Shown here: positions 59,001 to 64,000 of the stretch, piece by piece
Position numbering within the stretch: position 1 is the stretch's first letter
Layout of the letters: each line of letters opens with the position of its first letter
Assembly (NCBI RefSeq): GCF_902806985.1
Contig: NZ_CADCXY010000001.1
Coordinates: 558,001 to 622,000, forward strand
DNA: 64,000 nucleotides
Origin: Pseudidiomarina piscicola
GTDB taxonomy: Bacteria; Pseudomonadota; Gammaproteobacteria; Enterobacterales; Alteromonadaceae
Direction: 5' to 3'
Translations under genes and position numbers: made by a program
Notes under the pieces: model-generated
Told to the model about the DNA's origin: nothing
What the model saw: only the letters and a program-made list of their open reading frames with translations
The model's database searches: none

Positions 59001-60619
59001 AATTCCGGCTCTTTACTGATAATTTGGGTGAGCACTAATGACACTAACGCAAGTAGCCAAAGTGCCGTCGCGAACATAGCTGGAAGTTGCCACTCGCCGC
59101 CACTGCTGAGTGCCACTAACTCTGTCGTTAAGGTTGGCGTTCGCCCTGCCCCCAACAGCAGCGTTGGCACATATTGCGCCACACTCACCAGCAATGTCAC
59201 TAGTAAACAATGAGCGAGTGCGCCCGTTAATAAAGGACGTTTAAACCACCACCAGCTGCGCCAGTAACCAAAGCCTAAACTTCGCCCTAAGGTAAGGTGC
59301 GTTTGTGGTACTGCGCGCTCTGCCGGTGCATAGATCAAGTAGCCATAAGCAAATGAAAACCAAAAATGGGCCATCACGACACTTGCGGTATCATTACTAA
59401 ACCACTGACTCCAGTCGCTGTGAAGCCACGCCACAACGAGACTCAACTGCGGCACAAATAAGGCAGCTAACAACCAAGCATCGTTTATTTCATAGCGATG
59501 ATGGCGCTGCCACTCGCGTAGTGCAGTAATAGCCATAGTTGCAAGCACCGCTACCACCAAGCCTATGCTTAGGGTCGTGCCTAACCGTTGCAGTAGTAGG
59601 TCGTTATGTGCTGACCATGACGCAATGGACCATTCCAGCGGCAAAACCGACGGGTAAAACCACCCTCGCGCAAAAGTCAACGCAATTAGCGCGATGCACG
59701 CCGCGGTACTTACGCCGAGTAACGCTATCAGCGAAGCGCGTCTAATGATGCTGGTCGCAAGGGCCACGGCTGCCTCATAGGACTGCGCGACAACACGCCC
59801 CACACGGGCGCTCATTAAACACCGCAGCACTAGCTCTTGTGCAATAACCCATAGTGCCATCATTCCAGCTAGTCCCATCAACAACCACGTGCCCTGCTCG
59901 GCAAGCTGCTGACTTAACGGATCAAACTGTAATTGCCAGTTGACCACCAGTGGTGCGAGCAACGGCGGGTTCAAAGGACCTGTTACTTGCGCTACATCGA
60001 CCACACTGACGGTATAGATTGCCACGGCGATAAGCACGAGCCGCATCGCTTTCAGCCACGCGGGAAACACAATCAGCCACCAACTGCGCTGCGCTGAAGT
60101 GCCCACGGAACGCCCCTGCAGAATCCACTGGCGATACGGCAATTGCGCCAATTGTTGGCGACCTAAAACCACCAAAAAGGGTGTTTCTTTAAAAACCAAA
60201 ATCGTAATTAGGGTTACCAGCGATTGCTGTTCAAACCAAGGCAGTGCGAAAGGCAGTACCCTATCAAACCAACCAAAAGGGGTGAATAGCCAAAGAAATG
60301 CAATGGCAAAAGCAAGGTGTGGCGCCGCAAAGGTGAGCCCCACATCATTTGTTTTAGGCTTGCCATGGGTTGCGTCGCGACCAATAATGATACTTGCGAT
60401 AAACAACGAGATACAGCTCGCCACCAACCCTACTACTAAGCTATCACGTAACGCAGAAGCAATACCGGGATAGTGCCATAATTGCGCCGTGGGCGTTGGC
60501 AAGTTAAACGGCAGCCCTTGCAGCACAAACACCCAAGGTAAGCCAAGGCTTATCATCAGTGCACCAACAAGTGTGCCCCAGCCGATACGTTTAATCATTG
60601 CTGATACCTTTGCAACCAT
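58997..60619 (-). CDS. ynjC: ABC transporter permease YnjC
   Basis: A 540-residue double-length permease with about 12 hydrophobic segments. It is built of two BPD-type modules; the first EAA-like loop appears as WILQGRSVGTSAQRSWWLIVFPAWL and the second as LTLGRSLGFGYWRSWWWFKRPLL. This matches the fused permeases of the thiamine/iron type and E. coli YnjC (511 residues). It overlaps ynjB by 25 bases and ynjD by 4. The substrate is not known for this system in any organism I recall. Confidence 0.88.
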   Translation of the reverse strand: MVAKVSAMIKRIGWGTLVGALMISLGLPWVFVLQGLPFNLPTPTAQLWHYPGIASALRDSLVVGLVASCISLFIASIIIGRDATHGKPKTNDVGLTFAAPHLAFAIAFLWLFTPFGWFDRVLPFALPWFEQQSLVTLITILVFKETPFLVVLGRQQLAQLPYRQWILQGRSVGTSAQRSWWLIVFPAWLKAMRLVLIAVAIYTVSVVDVAQVTGPLNPPLLAPLVVNWQLQFDPLSQQLAEQGTWLLMGLAGMMALWVIAQELVLRCLMSARVGRVVAQSYEAAVALATSIIRRASLIALLGVSTAACIALIALTFARGWFYPSVLPLEWSIASWSAHNDLLLQRLGTTLSIGLVVAVLATMAITALREWQRHHRYEINDAWLLAALFVPQLSLVVAWLHSDWSQWFSNDTASVVMAHFWFSFAYGYLIYAPAERAVPQTHLTLGRSLGFGYWRSWWWFKRPLLTGALAHCLLVTLLVSVAQYVPTLLLGAGRTPTLTTELVALSSGGEWQLPAMFATALWLLALVSLVLTQIISKEPEL

Positions 60620-61740
60620 TGCTGTTCGAGCACCGTTGTCCAGTCGCCATGAGGTTCTTCATGACTTGGGAATAAAGTGCCATTGTCGGTTTTCGCAGCA
60701 CCTTGAGGCGCGTTAATCACCATCGGATCACCCCAGCCATCGAGCGCAGATTTACGCAGTTGAGCAGGTTCACTGAGTAAAAAGTTGAGCACTTTTAGCG
60801 CTGCTTGTTGCTGGCCACTGGAGCGTGGAATGGCCAAGTAATGAAAGTTTGTTAAGGCCCTTGAGCCGAGGCTCGCGGCCCTAGCTGCCGGGGTCATCCG
60901 TAGTTGTTGTTGTAAGGCCGGAACCTCATTGGGATTAAAGGTAACGGCATTATCCAAAGTTCCATGATTAAACCACTGGCGCTGCTGTGCAGCCGAGCCT
61001 GGAAACTCTTTACCGGACCGCCATAAATAGGGATGCAGTTGATCGAGGTAATGCCAAAGCGGCTGTAATACCTGTTCACTGTTGGCTAAGCCAGGTGGTT
61101 TTTGCAGTTCACGGGGTTCCCTAACCAGCTCATAAGCGAGCGCCTTTAACCAACTAGTGCCATGAAAAGCCGGTGGTTTAGGGTACGAAAATCGACCGGG
61201 GTAACGCATCGCTAGTTGCAGTAATTCGCTCGGCTCAAGCGCCACCGGAGGCGCTTTTTGGGCCAGCACATGCGCTCGAAACACCAGTTGAAACTGCGCA
61301 ATTCCCCAAGGCAGTTCTTGCCCGTCCACCGCTTCCCCGAAATCATCACGCCAATTAAGATCATTCCGCAATAACCGGCTATTAGCGACTTTCTCAGGCA
61401 ACCCGCTAAGTAATTTCTCCGCCGCTTTTAATGCTTTAAAATTTTCACCGTTAATCCACAGTAAGTCGATTTTACTGTCGCTCTCGTTGTTTTCACTCAA
61501 CAACAAAGTGACAGCTTCTGAAATATCAGCCACCTTTACATGCTGTAGCTGTATACCATAACGTTCTGCAACTTCTTCCGAGACCCAGTTTAGATAGCTA
61601 TTCACAGATTCCGAGCCGCCCCACGCATAAAAGTATACGGTGGGTGCACTGTCAGATTTAGTTGCAGTTGCAACCGCTGGAGCGGCCGTAATTGAAGTTA
61701 AAGCAAGCAGCACAATAAATTTTAAATAGCGTACCAGCAC
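60595..61740 (-). CDS. ynjB: ABC transporter substrate-binding protein YnjB
   Basis: A 381-residue periplasmic binding protein with a signal peptide (about residues 1-24; ending AVA). It shows the extracellular-solute-binding family 1 pattern: VYFYAWGGSESVNSYLNWV near the mature start, IDLLWINGENF, LPWGIAQFQLVF and VTFNPNEVPA. The length matches E. coli YnjB (388). It starts the ynjB-C-D-F operon. No residues disclose the ligand. Confidence 0.88.
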   Translation of the reverse strand: MLVRYLKFIVLLALTSITAAPAVATATKSDSAPTVYFYAWGGSESVNSYLNWVSEEVAERYGIQLQHVKVADISEAVTLLLSENNESDSKIDLLWINGENFKALKAAEKLLSGLPEKVANSRLLRNDLNWRDDFGEAVDGQELPWGIAQFQLVFRAHVLAQKAPPVALEPSELLQLAMRYPGRFSYPKPPAFHGTSWLKALAYELVREPRELQKPPGLANSEQVLQPLWHYLDQLHPYLWRSGKEFPGSAAQQRQWFNHGTLDNAVTFNPNEVPALQQQLRMTPAARAASLGSRALTNFHYLAIPRSSGQQQAALKVLNFLLSEPAQLRKSALDGWGDPMVINAPQGAAKTDNGTLFPSHEEPHGDWTTVLEQQWLQRYQQ

Positions 61741-61848
61741 GTTGACAGCCTATGGGTAATGAAGCAACAGGGGTTATCCCTTTGAATAATGGTGATCTAG
61801 AGTATAGTGAAGAGCGTATCAAATCTATAAATTACAACGGAGTTTGTC

Positions 61849-62571
61849 ATGTCTAAGAAAATTGGCTCAGCTTTAATTCTACTCGGCTTTTTAGCCGCTT
61901 TTCTACTGTTAATTGCAGGACCGCTTTATCGTTGGCAACTACTAGAACTAGGTGTTGCTTTCACCTTGTTACGTTGGGCGGCGTATGTCGGTGTTGCAGC
62001 TGTGGTCTTTATTATTGTGTATTTGATCTGGAAACGCCCGCGTGGCGCGCGTTTAGCAATGTTAACGCTAGCTGCCGTGGCGGCCTTTGTGAGCTTCTAC
62101 TTGCCTTATCAACAGCTACAAACTGCACGCAGCGTTCCGCCGATTCATGACATTAGCACCGATTTAGAGCAGCCACCTAAATTTGATGCGATCGCGCCGT
62201 TGCGTGCTGATGCACCCAACCCAGTTGCTTATCCTGGGGAAGAAACCGCCAAGCAGCAGCGCGAAGCCTATCCAGATCTAGCACCGATGTATGTTCAACA
62301 GAACCAAGCGCAGGTATTCGACGCTGCCATGACGGTCGTTAAATCAATGGGGTGGCAACTTGTTGCCAGTGATCGTGAAGCCGGCCGCATCGAAGCAACC
62401 GCCTCAACGTTTTGGTTTGGTTTTAAAGACGACGTGGTTATTCGACTGCGCACTGAGAACGCTCAAACACGCGTGGACATTCGAAGTAAATCACGCGTGG
62501 GCCGTAGCGATGTCGGCAAAAATGCTGCTCGTATCGAGCGCTTTCAACAACAGTTACAAGGTCAACTATGA
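61849..62571 (+). CDS. DUF1499 domain membrane protein
   Basis: A 240-residue protein with three hydrophobic segments (about residues 8-30, 38-60 and 70-88) and a C-terminal DUF1499 domain (about 125-238; [54 protein letters not shown] in parts). The role is unknown; relatives contribute to envelope stress survival in some bacteria. Its stop overlaps the msrAB start by 4 bases (ATGA), implying co-translation. Confidence 0.85.
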   Translation: MSKKIGSALILLGFLAAFLLLIAGPLYRWQLLELGVAFTLLRWAAYVGVAAVVFIIVYLIWKRPRGARLAMLTLAAVAAFVSFYLPYQQLQTARSVPPIHDISTDLEQPPKFDAIAPLRADAPNPVAYPGEETAKQQREAYPDLAPMYVQQNQAQVFDAAMTVVKSMGWQLVASDREAGRIEATASTFWFGFKDDVVIRLRTENAQTRVDIRSKSRVGRSDVGKNAARIERFQQQLQGQL

Positions 62572-63689
62572 TTAAAACCCTAGCATCTTTTATCTTAGCT
62601 CTGGTCGTTTTCGCAAGCCCTGCTGGGGCGGCGGAAACCACCGAACAAGAACACATCGCTACCTTTGCCGGTGGCTGCTTTTGGTGCGTCGAAAAAGCAT
62701 TCGAAGATGTACCAGGTGTGCGCGCTGCTATTTCCGGTTACGCTGGTGGTAGCGAAGTAGCACCAAGCTATGAAGAAGTTGCTAGGGGGTTAACGGGTCA
62801 CACCGAGGCTGTGCAAGTGTATTATGACCCAACAGTGGTTAGCTATACTGGGCTATTACAAGCGTTTTGGCGAATGATGGACCCCACAGATGTTGAGGGG
62901 CAGTTTGTTGATCGTGGCAAACAATATCGTCCAACGATTTTCTATCACAATGAACAGCAACGCTCGTTAGCTGAACGTGAGCGTGACAAGTTGCAAGCTT
63001 CAGGTCGTTATCAAGAGCCTGTGGTGGTACCAATAGAGCCTTTTACGAGCTTTTACAAAGCTGAGGATTACCATCAAGATTATTATTTGAAAAGCTCAGT
63101 TCGGTATTGGATCTATACTAGAAACTCGGGTCGCTTCCAATTTACCGAGGAGATTTGGGGCGACGACTATGATGTTGATTATCGGAAATTTAAGGATCAG
63201 CCTGTGACGAACCAAACACCCTCTGCAAAAACACGGTTAGATTTTAACGATTACCAAAATCCAGCAGACAGCGAGTTGCGTGAAAAGCTTACACCAATGC
63301 AATATGCAGTGTCGCAGAAAGGTAAAACCGAGCGCGCCTTTAATAACGAATACTGGGATGAGGAACGTGCTGGTATTTATGTCGACATTGTGAGCGGTGA
63401 ACCTTTGTTTTCTTCCGCGGACAAGTTTGAGTCGGGTACCGGATGGCCAAGTTTTACCAAGCCTATCGATGACAAGTTCGTAGTTACCAAAACCGATCGG
63501 TCTTGGTTTATGACTCGCACCGAGGTTAAAAGCAAACACGCCAGTTCACACTTAGGTCATGTCTTTGAAGATGGCCCTGAACCGACCGGTTTACGTTATT
63601 GCATGAATTCCGCCGCCATGCGTTTTATCCCGTTAGAGAACATGGAAGCGGAAGGTTATGGCGACTATATACAACAGGTTCAACAGTGA
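62568..63689 (+). CDS. msrAB: exported bifunctional methionine sulfoxide reductase MsrAB
   Basis: A 373-residue fusion enzyme that repairs both S- and R-methionine sulfoxide. A signal peptide (about residues 1-22; ASPAGAA) directs it to the periplasm. The MsrA domain (about 28-190) has the catalytic GCFWC (Cys37). The MsrB domain (about 225-365) includes [25 protein letters not shown] and catalytic Cys345 in [11 protein letters not shown]. The zinc-binding CxxC pairs of many MsrB proteins are absent ([12 protein letters not shown]). It is coupled to the DUF1499 gene. Confidence 0.93.
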   Translation: MIKTLASFILALVVFASPAGAAETTEQEHIATFAGGCFWCVEKAFEDVPGVRAAISGYAGGSEVAPSYEEVARGLTGHTEAVQVYYDPTVVSYTGLLQAFWRMMDPTDVEGQFVDRGKQYRPTIFYHNEQQRSLAERERDKLQASGRYQEPVVVPIEPFTSFYKAEDYHQDYYLKSSVRYWIYTRNSGRFQFTEEIWGDDYDVDYRKFKDQPVTNQTPSAKTRLDFNDYQNPADSELREKLTPMQYAVSQKGKTERAFNNEYWDEERAGIYVDIVSGEPLFSSADKFESGTGWPSFTKPIDDKFVVTKTDRSWFMTRTEVKSKHASSHLGHVFEDGPEPTGLRYCMNSAAMRFIPLENMEAEGYGDYIQQVQQ

Positions 63690-63703
63690 GCCCTGCGGCT
63701 CAC
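63686..63703. terminator. hairpin shared by the convergent msrAB and ggt ends
   Basis: GTGAGCC and GGCTCAC form a 7-bp stem with loop CTGC. It contains the stop codons of both convergent genes. The T-runs are poor on both sides, so termination is only possible, not clear. Confidence 0.35.
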
Positions 63704-64000
63704 TCTTCAACTTCGCCTAAGGCGATACCTTCACGGCGTGGATCTGCACCGCCAAGCAACTGACCATTTGGCAATAAACTAATGCCATGTAGACCGCTGT
63801 TGAGTCCGGTAACCCGTACCGTATGCCCCATTTTACGTAACGCTTCAGCCAGCTCTGCCATCTCAGTGCCCTCTTCTAAGGCCGTGTAATTATTCAAGTT
63901 GGTGACATGGGCTTGATCGATCGCTTGTTGCATGTTCATGTCCCAATCCAGCACGCCTAGCACCGTTTGTGCAACGTAGTTAATAATACGAGCGCCGCCA
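63700..64000 (-). CDS. ggt: gamma-glutamyltranspeptidase, C-terminal part (cut by window)
   Basis: The reading frame is open to the window edge and reads GGARIINYVAQTVLGVLDWD, then QQAIDQAHVTNLNN and finally GGADPRREGIALG. This is the C-terminal small-subunit end of gamma-glutamyltranspeptidase, a periplasmic enzyme that hydrolyses glutathione and transfers gamma-glutamyl groups. About 100 residues are visible; the catalytic Thr and the signal peptide lie outside. It is convergent with msrAB. Confidence 0.88.
   Translation of the reverse strand, partial: GGARIINYVAQTVLGVLDWDMNMQQAIDQAHVTNLNNYTALEEGTEMAELAEALRKMGHTVRVTGLNSGLHGISLLPNGQLLGGADPRREGIALGEVEE

Overview
The window looks like a core-chromosome segment of a marine gammaproteobacterium in the order Alteromonadales, probably Idiomarinaceae (Idiomarina, Pseudidiomarina or a relative). 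This is an inference from gene content and order: the enterobacterial-type blocks cspD-clpS-clpA-infA-aat-trxB-lrp-ftsK-lolA-rarA-serS, uvrY-uvrC-pgsA-tRNA(Gly-Cys-Leu), yejK/yejL-yejM, mrp/metG and ynjB-C-D-F are combined with alanine dehydrogenase and several exported peptidases. No rRNA, CRISPR array, insertion sequence, prophage or plasmid gene is visible. Nearly all of the window is densely packed ordinary chromosome.

Layout. 1-4.6 kb: end of a LysR regulator, an MFS transporter, a membrane-anchored FMN-binding glutamate-synthase-like protein, a CBS-domain protein and a small exported protein. 4.7-6.1 kb: an A+T-richer unknown membrane/coiled-coil gene and the only non-genic stretch over 300 bases. 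6.1-9.5 kb: three tRNAs, pgsA, uvrC and a UvrY-type regulator whose receiver domain has lost its phosphorylation residues. 9.7-13 kb: thioesterase, tRNA-Ser, yccA and the tusDCB-tusE sulfur relay. 13-26.2 kb: serS, crcB, rarA, lolA, ftsK, lrp, ald, trxB, aat, infA, clpA, clpS, cspD (translation, chromosome segregation, redox and proteolysis). 26.2-29.4 kb: yejK, yejL, yejM and tRNA-Pro. 29.5-38.2 kb: a GTPase/DUF2868 pair, an ECF sigma/anti-sigma/YbjQ operon, an ABC exporter, a YqaA-type membrane protein and an M28 peptidase. 38.2-43.5 kb: acrAB with a recognisable AcrR-type operator but no adjacent regulator, then small membrane proteins. 43.5-51.4 kb: YgjV, a second M28 peptidase, a DUF192 protein, a DUF4382 lipoprotein, YvcK and a large M14 peptidase. 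51.4-57.7 kb: dcd, mrp, metG, rlmI, a HIT protein and a fatty acid hydroxylase/sterol desaturase. 57.7-64 kb: a ynjBCD-type ABC importer coupled to the CDP-alcohol transferase ynjF, a DUF1499 protein, exported MsrAB and the end of a gamma-glutamyltranspeptidase.

How the parts fit. Exported M28 and M14 peptidases, gamma-glutamyltranspeptidase, Lrp and alanine dehydrogenase suggest growth on peptides and amino acids. Envelope upkeep is well represented (LolA, YejM, PgsA, YnjF, AcrAB, exported MsrAB). I did not find a clearly new multi-gene system. The best leads are the phosphorylation-dead UvrY, the ECF/anti-sigma/YbjQ operon, the AcrR-like operator without a neighbouring AcrR, a hairpin covering the ribosome-binding site after acrB, a degenerate YejM periplasmic domain, an M28 peptidase with a changed zinc ligand, and the transporter-plus-phosphotransferase ynj cluster. 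All identifications come from reading motifs and remembered family sequences; no database search was run.
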